From contig NZ_PNOR01000012.1 of the NCBI RefSeq assembly GCF_002869765.1, forward strand, positions 54,466 through 118,465: a DNA stretch of 64,000 bases, read 5' to 3'. The notes under the pieces were generated by a model. It did not search any database, was not told the DNA's origin, and saw only the letters and a list, made by a program, of their open reading frames with translations. The position numbers and the translations under genes were made by a program. This DNA comes from Deinococcus planocerae. GTDB lineage: Bacteria > Deinococcota > Deinococci > Deinococcales > Deinococcaceae. This document shows positions 24,596-39,755 of this stretch, in pieces; the first letter of the stretch is position 1, and every line of letters begins with the position of its first letter.

Positions 24596-24624
24596 TTCAC
24601 AACCCTACGTGGCACTTTTAAGCG
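24596..24624 (+). promoter_or_regulatory. Candidate promoter of the SDR-kinase operon
   Basis: TTCACA (24596-24601), a 17-nt spacer, then TAAGCG (24619-24624), about 30 nt before the ATG at 24654. Confidence 0.4.
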
Positions 24625-24653
24625 AAGGGGAAACCCCGATAAGGAGCCTTCAC

Positions 24654-25453
<800 letters not shown>

Positions 25454-25457
<4 letters not shown>

Positions 25458-26545
25458 CCCGTCCCGACACCGCCCCCGTCCGCCCCGGGGAGGAGTTGCC
25501 GCTGGACTCGCTGCGGGAGGCCCTGCGCGGACGGGTGGAGGGGGACGTGGACCGGCTGACCGTGGAGCAGTTCCCCGGCGGCTTTTCCAACCTCACCTAC
25601 CTCGTCCGGCTGGGCCAATTGTCTGAGGGGGGGCAGGAGTACGTGCTGCGCCGCGCCCCCCTCGGCCCGGTGGCGGCGAAGGCCCACGACATGCCGCGCG
25701 AGTATCGGCTGCTGGAGCGGGTGCATCCCGTCCTCCCCGTCGCTCCCAAGCCCATCCTGCTCGTCGAGGACCCGGAGGTGATCGGCGCCTCCTTCTACCT
25801 GATGGAACGGCGGCGCGGGACGGTCGTGAGGACGAAGCTGCCGCCCGAGTACGCGGCCCTGCCCGACGCTCCCCGCAGGCTCTCGCAGGCGCTCGCGGAT
25901 ACCCTCGCCGACCTGCACGCGGTGGACATCGACGCGGCGGGGTTGCGTGGGCTCGGCAAGCCGGAGGGCTTCAACGGGCGGCAGGTCGAGGGCTGGGCCG
26001 GACGCTGGCGCCGCGCCCGCACGGACGACATGCCCCCCGTGGACGAACTGCACGACGAGGACGTGATCGCGTGGCTCACCGCCAACACGCCCCCCGAGTC
26101 GGCCCACACCCTCGTCCACAACGACTTCAAGCTCGACAACCTGATGCTGGACCCCCACGATCCCTCGCGGGTGGTCGCCCTCCTCGACTGGGAGATGACG
26201 ACCGTGGGAGACCCCCTGGTGGACCTCGGCCTGACCCTGACCTACTGGACGATGCCCGAGATGCCGGGCCGCGAGCCCAACCGGGTCGGGGCGGTGGCGA
26301 GCGCCGAGGGCTACTACACCCGCGAGGAGTTCCTGAATCGCTACGCCGAACGCAGCGGTCGGGACGTGGGAGGCGTCGCGTGGTACGAGGTGCTGGGCCA
26401 CTTCAAGCTCGCCGTGATCGTGGGGCAGATCTACGCCCGTTACCGCGCCGGACAGACGCGGGACACCCGCTTCGCCCCGCTGGGGTCTCAGGCCCAGTGG
26501 CTGATCGGGGAGGCGTGGCGACGAATCGGGGAAGCGGGGGGATAG
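25454..26545 (+). CDS. APH-family phosphotransferase (LvaA / ACAD10-11 kinase-like)
   Basis: 363 residues of the aminoglycoside-phosphotransferase fold. The glycine loop FPGGFSNLTYLV, the lysine/arginine region EYVLRRAP, catalytic HNDFKLDNLMLDP and metal-binding LLDWEMTTVGDPLVDL are complete. In animal ACAD10/11 this domain is fused to an acyl-CoA dehydrogenase; in P. putida LvaA it is a separate 4-hydroxyacyl-CoA kinase. Here the matching dehydrogenase (22292) is nearby. True aminoglycoside resistance is unlikely given this context. Confidence 0.88.
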
Positions 26546-26562
26546 GGAAGGGCCCGGCTCAC

Positions 26563-26832
26563 CTACGTCAGCCGGATGCCCTGCACAGGCGGCACCACCC
26601 GCCACAGCCACGCCAGCCACAGCAGCGCGGCAGTACCCAGCAGCAGAGTGTAGAGGGAAAAGCGCAGTCGCCAGAGCGTCCGGTACGCGGGGGGCGGCAG
26701 GCGCAGGGCTGTCCCTGCCGGGACGTACAGGCGGCTGTGGCTGCCCAGGTTGACGCCCAGGATCATGCCCAGCGTCAGCACGGCGAAAAAGAAAGTCAGC
26801 AGGGCGGCGGTGAGCAGGGCGGGATGCATCAT
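26563..26832 (-). CDS. Small membrane protein of unknown function, two transmembrane segments
   Basis: 89 residues. Two hydrophobic stretches (ALLTAALLTFFFAVLTLGMI and FSLYTLLLGTAALLWLAWLW) flank a loop of about 30 residues. The start at 26832 (tandem ATG) has GGAG 7 nt upstream. An upstream in-frame extension is possible but looks noncoding. Function is unknown; it is convergent with the kinase gene. Confidence 0.65.
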   Translation of the reverse strand: MMHPALLTAALLTFFFAVLTLGMILGVNLGSHSRLYVPAGTALRLPPPAYRTLWRLRFSLYTLLLGTAALLWLAWLWRVVPPVQGIRLT

Positions 26833-26974
26833 CGGGGGCTCCGTTCCCCGGCTGGGGCCGGGAGGGGTAGGCATTCTGGAGTCTTCTGACACGGTATGCC
26901 ATGCCCTGCCCGCCGCACACGCGAGGGCGAACGGCAATGAGGACCGACGTCATCGTCTGCGTTTCGGAGCGGCT

Positions 26975-27012
26975 GTTTCAATCCCTCAACCCACCCGAAG
27001 GCGGGTTGTAAC
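26975..27012 (-). repeat. Solitary CRISPR-repeat-like sequence
   Basis: Read on the minus strand, 38 nt begin GTTACAACCCGCC and end GGGATTGAAAC. The ATTGAAAC end, the length and an internal CAACCC/GGGTTG partial palindrome are hallmarks of type I-B/I-D/III repeats, unlike the I-E array here. No second copy exists within 150 nt. Confidence 0.4.
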
Positions 27013-27280
27013 GGTAGTGTCGCGCTTCGTCGTCCAGCACGCAAGTCTGCCGAGTACCAGCGCGAACGTCATTGGGCGGCACCGAACGCCTGATCCAGAC
27101 CCCTCCCTTTCTCCGTCCGGGACGGGTCTTCTCTCATGCGCGACCCTCCCGAGCTTTCCACGTCGTGGCAGGTTCGCGCGGCTTCCCTGGCCTGACAGCC
27201 CGTGACAGGCCGGGTCCACATTCTCCGCAGGTCGGGCTCTTCCGGCTGATGTGCTTCGGCGCCCGGGTGAACGTCCCTGG

Positions 27281-27314
27281 CCCCCGCCCCTCCACTTCCC
27301 GGAAGGGGCGGGGG
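27281..27314. terminator. Strong GC hairpin
   Basis: CCCCCGCCCCT (27281-27291) pairs perfectly with AGGGGCGGGGG (27304-27314) around a 12-nt loop. No T-run follows, so termination is uncertain. Confidence 0.4.
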
Positions 27315-27416
27315 CGTGAGGGGGTGCGCGGCAGGGCCGCTCCAGTGCGCTACCCTGGCCTCCGTGCCCCATTCCACAACCCGGTTCTCACCCGCCTCCC
27401 CGCTCGGGGCCCCCGC

Positions 27417-28121
<705 letters not shown>

Positions 28122-28141
28122 GCGCCGCGAAAGGAAAACCG

Positions 28142-29119
28142 ATGCCCCTCGATCCCCACCTTCAGGAAGTCCTGCTCCAGCTCGCCGCCGCGCCCCAGCC
28201 GAACGGTCTGGAGGAGATGCGCGCCGCCGTGATCGCCAATGCCGCCCGCGCTCCGAAGCGGGACGTGACCATCGCCGGGACGCGCGACCTGACCATCCCC
28301 GGCCCGGCGTCCGACCTCCCCGCCCGGCTCTACACCCCGGTGGGGGAGGGACCACACCCCCTGACCGTGTTCTTCCATGGCGGAGGCTTCGTCGCGTATT
28401 CCATCGAGACGCACGACAGCGTGTGCCGCGAGCTGTGTGCCGAGGCGAACACCGCCGTCCTGAGCGTCGAATACCGCCTCGCGCCCGAGCACCGCTTCCC
28501 CGCCGGGGCGGACGACGCCTACGCCGCGCTGGTGTGGGCCGCCGCCCATGCCGGGGAACTGGGCGCCGACTCCACCCGCCTCGCGGTGGCGGGCGACAGC
28601 GCCGGGGCGAGCCTGTGCATCGCCTGCACCCAGCGGGCCCGGGACGAGGGTGGTCCGGCGGTCAAGGCCCAGCTCCTGATCTACCCCGCCGCCGACTTCG
28701 TCAACGTGGACCGCTACCCCAGCCGCCGCGAGAACGCCCAGGGCTACTTCCTGACCGAGGAGCGCATGGCCTTTTTCGGCCAGATGTACCTCGCCGACCC
28801 CGCGCACGCCGCGCACCCGCACGTCAGCCCCCTCCACGCCGCCGAACTCCACGACCTGCCGCCCGCCCTCGTCCTGACCGCCGAGTTCGACCCCCTGCGC
28901 GACGAGGGCATCGCCTACGTCGAGGCGCTGAGGCAGGCGGGGGTGCGCGCCGAGCACCAGCCCGGCCCCGGCATGATCCACGGCTTCGCCAACATGACGG
29001 CTTTCTCGCCCGCCGCCGCGGGGCTGATGGATCAGGCGGCGCGGTGGCTGAAGGCGGAGTTGTCCGGAGGTCAAGACACCAGCGGTTCAGAACTTTCAGC
29101 CCCCTCTGTGGCCGACTGA
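28142..29119 (+). CDS. Alpha/beta hydrolase, hormone-sensitive-lipase-type esterase
   Basis: 325 residues. The oxyanion-hole motif FFHGGGFV, nucleophile GDSAGAS, acid residue in TAEFDPLRDEG and His in GMIHGFANM make a complete HSL-family esterase. There is no signal peptide, so it is cytoplasmic. The ATG follows AAAGGAAAACCG. It probably hydrolyses short acyl esters. Confidence 0.92.
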   Translation: MPLDPHLQEVLLQLAAAPQPNGLEEMRAAVIANAARAPKRDVTIAGTRDLTIPGPASDLPARLYTPVGEGPHPLTVFFHGGGFVAYSIETHDSVCRELCAEANTAVLSVEYRLAPEHRFPAGADDAYAALVWAAAHAGELGADSTRLAVAGDSAGASLCIACTQRARDEGGPAVKAQLLIYPAADFVNVDRYPSRRENAQGYFLTEERMAFFGQMYLADPAHAAHPHVSPLHAAELHDLPPALVLTAEFDPLRDEGIAYVEALRQAGVRAEHQPGPGMIHGFANMTAFSPAAAGLMDQAARWLKAELSGGQDTSGSELSAPSVAD

Positions 29120-29131
29120 AACGCGGGCCGT

Positions 29132-29137
29132 CATCCT
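29132..29137 (+). promoter_or_regulatory. Weak -10, possible leaderless promoter
   Basis: CATCCT lies 6 nt before the ATG at 29144, the same spacing as at 1632 and 23563. No clear -35. Confidence 0.25.
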
Positions 29138-29143
29138 GCGGGC

Positions 29144-29827
29144 ATGACGACCGAACAACTGGACGTGCTGCGCGTTTCCGACCCGGCGCAGGCCCGTGCG
29201 CTGAAGGGACACATCGACCTGTTGGGACGTTTCGTCTCGCCCGCCTCGCCGAGCGACGTGGCCGCGGCGATGGGTCAACCCGCCAATCTGGTGCATCACC
29301 ACGCGCGGCGGCTGCTGGAACTGGGCCTGCTGCGGGAGGTGCGGCGCGAGGGTGGAAAGGTGTTTTTGCAGCTCACGGCGCAGGAGTTTCGCTTCCCGAT
29401 GAAATTGTTGCCCCCGCTGGAGGGGGGAGGTCAGGCGGGGGACATCCGGGTCTTCGCCGACACCTTCTTGAAGGCTTATGAGGAGTCGTGGAGCCGATCA
29501 CGGGAGGAAGAGGAGACGGTGATGGGATTCGGGGACCGTGAGCACCCTGTTCCGCCCCCGCCTCAACCGGATGCCCCTGCCGAGGAGGGCTGCCCCCCAC
29601 ATGTCGAGGCGCTGACCTTACGCCTCACGCCGGAGCGGTATCGGCGCCTCGTTCGGGCGTTGAGTGCGCTGCTTGCAGAGGCGGCGAGCGAGGGCCTGCG
29701 CGATCAGGGTGAGGTCTGCACCGTCACCCTCCTCGCCTCAAGAGGGGCGCCTCATCACGACCCAGCGCATTTCCAGGGCTCGGTCAGTCACTCGGTCAGC
29801 TCCTTCCTCGGCGCCGACCCTTCCTGA
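29144..29827 (+). CDS. ArsR-like winged-helix regulator
   Basis: 227 residues. An N-terminal winged helix (ARALKGHIDLLGRF, then SPSDVAAAMGQPANLVHHHARRLLELGLLR) is followed by FLQLTAQEFRFP. The rest (about 85-227) is a helical region with a proline-rich linker and a second helical unit (LRLTPERYRRLVRALSALL), which could bind a ligand or dimerise. Its place beside the CoA ligase and esterase suggests local regulation of lipid genes. No Shine-Dalgarno; probably leaderless. Confidence 0.72.
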   Translation: MTTEQLDVLRVSDPAQARALKGHIDLLGRFVSPASPSDVAAAMGQPANLVHHHARRLLELGLLREVRREGGKVFLQLTAQEFRFPMKLLPPLEGGGQAGDIRVFADTFLKAYEESWSRSREEEETVMGFGDREHPVPPPPQPDAPAEEGCPPHVEALTLRLTPERYRRLVRALSALLAEAASEGLRDQGEVCTVTLLASRGAPHHDPAHFQGSVSHSVSSFLGADPS

Positions 29828-29885
29828 CCGCCCGCAAAGATGAAGGGGGGTCAACCCGCGCGGCCCCTCCCCTTGCTCACGACGC

Positions 29886-31568
29886 TCAACCCTGCATCTG
29901 CGCCCGCGCCTGCTCCTGAAGCTGTCTCCACGCCACCTTACCCGTCGCGCCGCGCGGGAGGGACTCGACGAACTGGTAGTCGCGGGGCACCTTGTAGGTC
30001 GCCATCACGTCGCGCGCCCAGGCTTCGATGTCCTTGCCGCTGACCTGCTGGCCGGGCTTGAGGACGATCAATGCGCGGGCGTGTTCCCCGGTGCGCTCGT
30101 CGGGGACGGCGATCACGCAGGCCTCCTGCACGGCGGGGTGGCCGTGCAGCAGATTCTCGACCTCGGCGGGCCAGACCTTCATCCCTGAGACGTTCACCAT
30201 GCGCTTGAGGCGGTCGGTGAAAAAGAAGTAGCCCTCCTCGTCCATGTAGCCCAGGTCGCCCGAGCGGAAAAAGCGTTTGCCGTCAATGTCCGTGAACGCC
30301 TCCGCCGTCGCGTCGGGGCGGTTCCAGTAGCCCTGCATGACCTGTGGCCCGTGGATGACGATCTCGCCGACGCCGCCGGGCGGAAGCTCCTCGCCCGTGT
30401 CGAGGTCTACCACCCGCGCGTCCACCCCGAAGATCGGAATGCCCAGGCATTGCAGCTTGGGGCGGTCCTTGGGGTTGGTGTGGGTCTGCGCCATCGTCTC
30501 GCTGAGGCCGTACCCCTCGGTGAAGGTGATCCCGGTGAGGTCGAACAGCCGCTGCCCGACCGCGGCGGGGAGGGACGCGCCACCCCCCGTCACGCTGCGC
30601 AGCGTCGCGAGGTGCGAGGGGTCGAAGTTCGGGCTGCCCATCAGGTCGATCACCATCGTGGCGGTGTTCGTCCAGACGGTCACGCCCTGCTCGCGGATCA
30701 GGGTGCGGGCCACGTCGCGGTCCCAGCGGGCCATCACCACGACCCGGCCACCGCCCATCAGCGGCGCGAGAAGGCTGTTGACAAACCCCGTCACGTGGAA
30801 GAAGGGCAGGGTAGCGAGGTACACGTCCTCCACGCTGCCGTCCACCCACACCCCGGCCCCGAAGACGTTCGCCTGCACGCTGCGGTGGGTGTGCATACAG
30901 CCCTTGGGCAGTCCGGTCGTGCCGCTCGTGTACGGCATCACGCACAGGTCGTCCGGGCCCACCTCGGCGGCGGGGGCGGGGTGGGCCTGCAAGGCGTCCT
31001 CCAGCGTCACGTCCCCCTCCTGAAGCGTGGGCGTCACGTTCAGCCCGTCGGGCAGGGGCACCCCGGCCTTCCCCGAGTCCGTGCCGTGCAGGACGTTCGC
31101 CACGACCGCGTGCTGAAGGCCGCCCTGCTTGGCCTTCTCGTACAGCTCGGCGCCCACCACGCCGACGCGGATTCCGGCGTCCTGGAGGAAGAAGCCGAAC
31201 TCGCGCGCCTGGAGCATGGGGGCGAGCGGCACGACCACCGCGCCGAGGTGCCACGCGGCGTGCGCGGCGACGGCCCAGGCGGGGCTGTTCTGCACCCACA
31301 CGGCCACGCGGTCGCCCTTCCCGACGCCCTGCGCCTTCAGGTGACCGGCCAGCCGCTCGGCCCCCTCGCGCAGTTCCCGGTAGCTCACCTCGCGCCCGTA
31401 GAACCACAGGGCCGCCCGGTCGGGGTAGCGCTCGGCGGAGACGCGCAGGTTGTGCATCAGGCCCACCTGCGGCAGGGTCAGCGTGCGCGGCTTGCCCGCG
31501 GGCCAGTAGCGGGTCGCGGGCGCTCCTGCGGCGTCGGTGGGGGCGGACATCAGACCGTCTTGTGTCAT
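29886..31568 (-). CDS. AMP-forming acyl-CoA ligase
   Basis: 560 residues. The P-loop-like MPYTSGTTGLPKGCMHTH, EGYGLSETMA and the hinge FFRSGDLGYMDEEGY with LKRMVNVSGMKVWPAEVE are diagnostic of the ANL superfamily; the C-terminal Lys is in PRGATGKVAWRQL. It would activate fatty or related acids as CoA thioesters for the upstream oxidation genes. The ATG at 31568 is chosen because it follows GGAGG; longer open sequence upstream lacks a domain. In P. putida LvaE, also an AMP-forming ligase, feeds the analogous pathway. Confidence 0.93.
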   Translation of the reverse strand: MTQDGLMSAPTDAAGAPATRYWPAGKPRTLTLPQVGLMHNLRVSAERYPDRAALWFYGREVSYRELREGAERLAGHLKAQGVGKGDRVAVWVQNSPAWAVAAHAAWHLGAVVVPLAPMLQAREFGFFLQDAGIRVGVVGAELYEKAKQGGLQHAVVANVLHGTDSGKAGVPLPDGLNVTPTLQEGDVTLEDALQAHPAPAAEVGPDDLCVMPYTSGTTGLPKGCMHTHRSVQANVFGAGVWVDGSVEDVYLATLPFFHVTGFVNSLLAPLMGGGRVVVMARWDRDVARTLIREQGVTVWTNTATMVIDLMGSPNFDPSHLATLRSVTGGGASLPAAVGQRLFDLTGITFTEGYGLSETMAQTHTNPKDRPKLQCLGIPIFGVDARVVDLDTGEELPPGGVGEIVIHGPQVMQGYWNRPDATAEAFTDIDGKRFFRSGDLGYMDEEGYFFFTDRLKRMVNVSGMKVWPAEVENLLHGHPAVQEACVIAVPDERTGEHARALIVLKPGQQVSGKDIEAWARDVMATYKVPRDYQFVESLPRGATGKVAWRQLQEQARAQMQG

Positions 31569-31644
31569 GGCGAAGACCTCCGGGAGAAGGCCCGGCTCGC
31601 CGCAAGGCGCGCGGCGCGGGCGACAAAAAGGGGGTGTGGCCCAG

Positions 31645-31650
31645 AGTGTA
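31645..31650 (-). promoter_or_regulatory. Probable -10 for the CoA ligase
   Basis: TACACT on the minus strand, about 75 nt before the start codon. A TGTGCA 17 nt upstream is a weak -35. Confidence 0.35.
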
Positions 31651-31853
31651 GGGCAAATCGGCGCCCCTGCACACATCCCCGCCCCCGGCCCGACCCGGGA
31701 GCACGGGACAGCGAGGCCGTCTGGGCCGTGCTTGGGGGGCGCCAGCGTCCACCCAAAGAATGAACTCGATCAAAAATGCGCGCCAGGACGCGAAGAATCT
31801 GGAGCAGTTCTTAAGAAACCCGTGCCAGAGGGGCTCGTTCGCTCTGACCCCTC

Positions 31854-31882
31854 TTCACGAGCGGGGCAACATATGTCATGCT
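31854..31882 (+). promoter_or_regulatory. HU promoter, leaderless
   Basis: TTCACG (31854-31859), 17-nt spacer, CATGCT (31877-31882), then 7 nt to the ATG at 31890. This supports 31890, not 31878, as the start. Confidence 0.45.
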
Positions 31883-31889
31883 GCTCACC

Positions 31890-32330
31890 ATGACGAAAAA
31901 GTCGACGAAGGCCCCCGCCAAGAAGCCTGCCGCCGCCAAGGGCTCCACGCGGGGCGCGGCCAAAGCCCAGCGCGACGACGTGAACGAGGCGAGCACAGGC
32001 GGGAACGGTGGAGACGCCCGGGGCGGCAGCGGCAAGGTCGCCAAGACGCAGCTCGTGGAGCAGGTCGCCGACAAGACCGGCCTGACCAAGAAGCAGAGCG
32101 AGGAGGCCGTGAGCGCGATGCTGGGCGTGGTCGTGGACGCGATCCGCAGTGGCAAGAGCGTGGGCTTGCCCGGCCTGGGCACCCTGAGCGTCAAGGCCAC
32201 CGCCGCGCGCACCGGCGTGCGCCCCGGCACGAGCGAGAAGATCCAGATTCCGGCGGGCAAGAAAGTCGCCTTCAAGGTCGCCTCCACCCTCAAGGGCTCG
32301 CTGGGCGGCGACGCGGCGAGCGGCGACTGA
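31890..32330 (+). CDS. hup: HU-family nucleoid protein with long N-terminal lysine-rich arm
   Basis: 146 residues. The N-terminal 45 residues are Lys/Ala/Gly-rich ([18 protein letters not shown]), as in D. radiodurans HU, and are probably disordered DNA-binding tail. The HU core follows ([31 protein letters not shown], and the [19 protein letters not shown] arm). HU bends and compacts DNA. Deinococcus lacks IHF, so HU may also bend the CRISPR leader during spacer integration (speculative). An intrinsic terminator follows. An upstream ATG at 31878 is the other possible start. Confidence 0.95.
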   Translation: MTKKSTKAPAKKPAAAKGSTRGAAKAQRDDVNEASTGGNGGDARGGSGKVAKTQLVEQVADKTGLTKKQSEEAVSAMLGVVVDAIRSGKSVGLPGLGTLSVKATAARTGVRPGTSEKIQIPAGKKVAFKVASTLKGSLGGDAASGD

Positions 32331-32350
32331 GCACGGGCCTTCCAGCCAGG

Positions 32351-32373
32351 GCGCCCCGCGTGGGGCGCTTTTT
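32351..32373 (+). terminator. Rho-independent terminator of HU gene
   Basis: GCGCCCC (32351-32357), loop GCGT, GGGGCGC (32362-32368), then TTTTT. It is 20 nt past the HU stop and also near the end of the convergent gene. Confidence 0.9.
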
Positions 32374-32387
32374 CGTTTCCTGGGCTT

Positions 32388-34278
<1,891 letters not shown>

Positions 34279-34282
<4 letters not shown>

Positions 34283-35460
34283 CGTGGCTCCTCGGAGGGC
34301 GGTAGCAGAACCTTCCCGGCGCTCACGGCCACCCGCGCCCCCGTGATGTGCGGCAGAACGTTCGCCCACCCCTGCGCCCGCGCGTAGCCCAGGAAGGCGA
34401 AGGCCGCCGCCTCGCGCGTGGCGTCGGTGAAACCGTGCGCCGCCCAGCCCACCTCCTCGAAGGTCAGTACGGGGATGGGGGAGAGGGCCGCGCGCAGGGC
34501 CGCCATCAGGACCGGGTTACGCGCCCCTCCGCCCGCCACCACGATCTCGTCCAGGCCGTGCGGGACGACCCAGCGGTGATAGGCGTCGGCCACAGTGCGC
34601 GCGGTGAAGGCCGTGGCGGTCGCCGCGAGGTCGGGGAGGCTGAGGTCGGCGGGGGAGGGGAGGCGGGCGAGCGTCCAGACCTCGCGCCCGGTGGCTTTGG
34701 GGGGAGGAAGCTGCAACTCGGGGTGCGTGAGCCACGCGGCCAGCGTTTCCTCGTGAACCTGCCCCGCCGCCGCGAGCCGCCCGCCCTCGTCGTGGGTCTG
34801 CCCGTTCAGGCCCGCCACCTCGTCGATGAGGCAATTTCCAGGTCCGGTGTCGAAGGCGAGGACGCCCGCCCGATCCTCCCCCGACAGATACGTCAGGTTG
34901 CTGATTCCGCCGAGATTGTGGACGGCCCGCCGCACGACAGGCTGCCCGAACAGTGCCCAGTCGGCGAAGGGGACCAGGGGGGCGCCCAACCCACCCACCG
35001 CCATGTCCGCCGGGCGGAAGTCGGCGACCACGAGTTTTCCTGTCCGCGCCGCGATCACCGCCGCCTCGCCGAGTTGGAGGGTGGCGGGCCGGGTCCAGCC
35101 GCGCACAGGGTCGGGCCGTGGGTGGTGCTGGACGGTCTGCCCGTGCGAGGCGATCAGGTCGGCGGATGGAGCGAGGGGCAGGGCCGCCTCCGCCAGCGCC
35201 TCGCCCAGCCACCAGTGGAGCTGGGTGAGTTCCGCCGCGCTGGCCTCGTCCCGCATGGCTGCGATGACCGCCGCGCGAAGCTCAGGAGGAAAGGGGGTGA
35301 AGACGTGCTCCACGACGCGCCCGCGCGGCACGCCTTCCGGCAGACCGGGCCACCTCCCCCCGTCTTCCAACTCAGGCCACCCCGGCAATTCCAGCAGCGC
35401 CGCGTCGATCCCGTCCGCGCTCGTGCCGCTCATCAGGCCGAGGACGCGGGGGGTGCTCAC
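34279..35460 (-). CDS. anmK: Anhydro-N-acetylmuramic acid kinase
   Basis: 393 residues. AnmK phosphorylates and hydrates anhydroMurNAc to MurNAc-6-P, the substrate of MurQ. The N-terminal [16 protein letters not shown] and later [12 protein letters not shown] and [12 protein letters not shown] are its sugar-kinase motifs. GTG start. First gene of anmK-murQ-hydrolase, divergent from the oligopeptide transporter. A TATGGT on the minus strand about 50 nt upstream could be its -10. Confidence 0.95.
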
Positions 35461-35546
35461 GTCGTCACCGGGGCGGCACCGGGGAAAGCGCAGGAAAGCG
35501 GCATCCGGGAGACCATACCACCCAGGTGCCCGCCTGCCCGCGAGGG

Positions 35547-35575
35547 TTGCGGTAGAGGGGGGGCGGACCTATCCT
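35547..35575 (+). promoter_or_regulatory. Promoter of the peptide ABC transporter
   Basis: TTGCGG (35547-35552), 17-nt spacer, TATCCT (35570-35575), giving a 5' leader of about 55 nt. Confidence 0.6.
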
Positions 35576-35637
35576 GAGGCCCAACCTTAACCACAATTGA
35601 GGTCTTTCCCATCTCGCGCCGACCTCCGGAGGTCTTC

Positions 35638-37407
<1,770 letters not shown>

Positions 37408-37420
37408 GTGGGTTGTGGGG

Positions 37421-37502
37421 AGTGGTGAGTGGAAAAAGCGCAGCCGAGGCGTAAGCACCACGCTGAAGCTTCCACTCCCCACTGACCACTGACCACTCAC
37501 CC
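37421..37502. repeat. Dispersed GTGAGTGG repeat, left copy
   Basis: Starts AGTGGTGAGTGGAAAAAGCG and ends CCACTGACCACTCACC. It is the inverted counterpart of 38485-38560. It runs to within 4 nt of the oppB-like ATG, which therefore lacks a Shine-Dalgarno. Confidence 0.75.
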
Positions 37503-37505
37503 CCT

Positions 37506-38477
<972 letters not shown>

Positions 38478-38484
38478 GGCGGTT

Positions 38485-38560
38485 AGTGGTGAGTGGTCAG
38501 TGGTTGGTGGAAGCTCTGGCTTCACGCTTCCGCCTCCGCTGCGCTTTTCCCACTCACCAC
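38485..38560. repeat. Dispersed GTGAGTGG repeat, right inverted copy
   Basis: Starts AGTGGTGAGTGGTCAGTGG and ends GCTTTTCCCACTCACCAC. Its reverse complement matches 37421-37502 over most of its length, including GAGTGG-AAAAGCGCAGC. Confidence 0.75.
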
Positions 38561-38592
38561 TTCCCACTTCCCACTCACCGCCGAGGGCACCC

Positions 38593-39690
38593 ATGACCAC
38601 CCTCCCCGCTTCCCCCACCCCCGTCACGCCCTCCCCCTGGGCGATGGCGTGGCGGCGCTACCGCAAGTCGCGGCTGGGCGTGATCGGCGGCTGGCTCCTG
38701 ATCCTCCTCTACGCCCTGGCGCTGTTCTCGCCCTTCCTCGCGCCCTACGCGATCACCACCCAGCACGAGGAGGCGAGCTACCAGCCGCCGCAGCGGGTCC
38801 ACATCGTCCACGAGGGGAGGCTGCGGACGCCCTTCGTGTACGGCTTCAAGCAGGAGCGCGACCCGGTGACCTTCGCCCGCAGGAACGTGGAGGACCGAAC
38901 GAATCCGGTGCCCATCCGCCTCTTCGTGCGGGGGGACGAGTACCGCTTCCTGGGCATCCCGTCCAACCTCCACCTCTTCGGCGTGCCGGAGGGGAACACC
39001 TTCTTCCCGCTCGGCACCGACCAACTGGGGCGGGACCTGCTCTCGCGCACCCTCGTCGGCGGTCAGGTCAGCCTGACGGTGGGCGTGATCGGGGTGCTGA
39101 TCTCGTTCGCCATCGGCATCGTGCTGGGGGGCATCAGCGGGTATTACGGCGGCTGGACCGACAACCTGATCCAGCGGACGGTGGAGGTGCTGCTCTCCTT
39201 CCCGCGCCTACCCATCCTGCTCGCGCTCTCGACGCTGATTCCCGCGCGGTGGCCGAGCACCTGGGTGTATCTGGGCATCGTGGCCGTGCTCGCCCTGATC
39301 GGCTGGGCGGGGCTCGCGCGGGTGGTGCGCGGGCAGGTGCTCGCCGCTCGCAACGTGGAGTACGTGACCGCCGCGCAGGCCATCGGCGCCCGTGACCTGC
39401 GGGTGATCCTGCGGCACATCACGCCGAACCTGAGTTCCTTCCTGGTGGTGACGGCCACGCTCGCCCTTCCCGGCTACATCCTGGGCGAGAGCGCGCTGAG
39501 CTTCCTGGGGCTGGGGATCAAGGAGCCGATGACCTCCTGGGGCCTTCTGCTCAAGGACGCGCAGAACTTCCAGACGCTGCGGCTCTACCCGTGGCTGCTC
39601 ATCCCCGGCCTCTTCATCTTCCTGGCGGTGCTCGCCTTCAACTTCTTCGGGGACGCGCTGCGCGACGCAGCGGATACCCAAAGCCGCTGA
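38593..39690 (+). CDS. ABC transporter permease, OppC type
   Basis: 365 residues. N-terminal WAMAWRRYRKSRLGVIGGWLL leads into TM1, followed by a large insert of about 100 residues not typical of OppC, probably extracytoplasmic (residues about 50-150). The EAA loop GARDLRVILRHITPN and FLGLGIKEPMTSWG are OppC signatures. The ATG follows GAGGG. Confidence 0.93.
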   Translation: MTTLPASPTPVTPSPWAMAWRRYRKSRLGVIGGWLLILLYALALFSPFLAPYAITTQHEEASYQPPQRVHIVHEGRLRTPFVYGFKQERDPVTFARRNVEDRTNPVPIRLFVRGDEYRFLGIPSNLHLFGVPEGNTFFPLGTDQLGRDLLSRTLVGGQVSLTVGVIGVLISFAIGIVLGGISGYYGGWTDNLIQRTVEVLLSFPRLPILLALSTLIPARWPSTWVYLGIVAVLALIGWAGLARVVRGQVLAARNVEYVTAAQAIGARDLRVILRHITPNLSSFLVVTATLALPGYILGESALSFLGLGIKEPMTSWGLLLKDAQNFQTLRLYPWLLIPGLFIFLAVLAFNFFGDALRDAADTQSR

Positions 39691-39755
39691 GAGGCGGGAA
39701 CCGAACCACCCAGGCCCCGACCGTTCTCGATTCGTCCTCCTGAGGGGAAAAGCCC

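Larger units (their letters stand above)
26833..27416. other. Intergenic region of 584 nt
   Basis: No supported gene. It contains a solitary CRISPR-repeat-like sequence (26975-27012) and a strong GC hairpin (27281-27314). The rest shows no clear structure. Confidence 0.6.
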
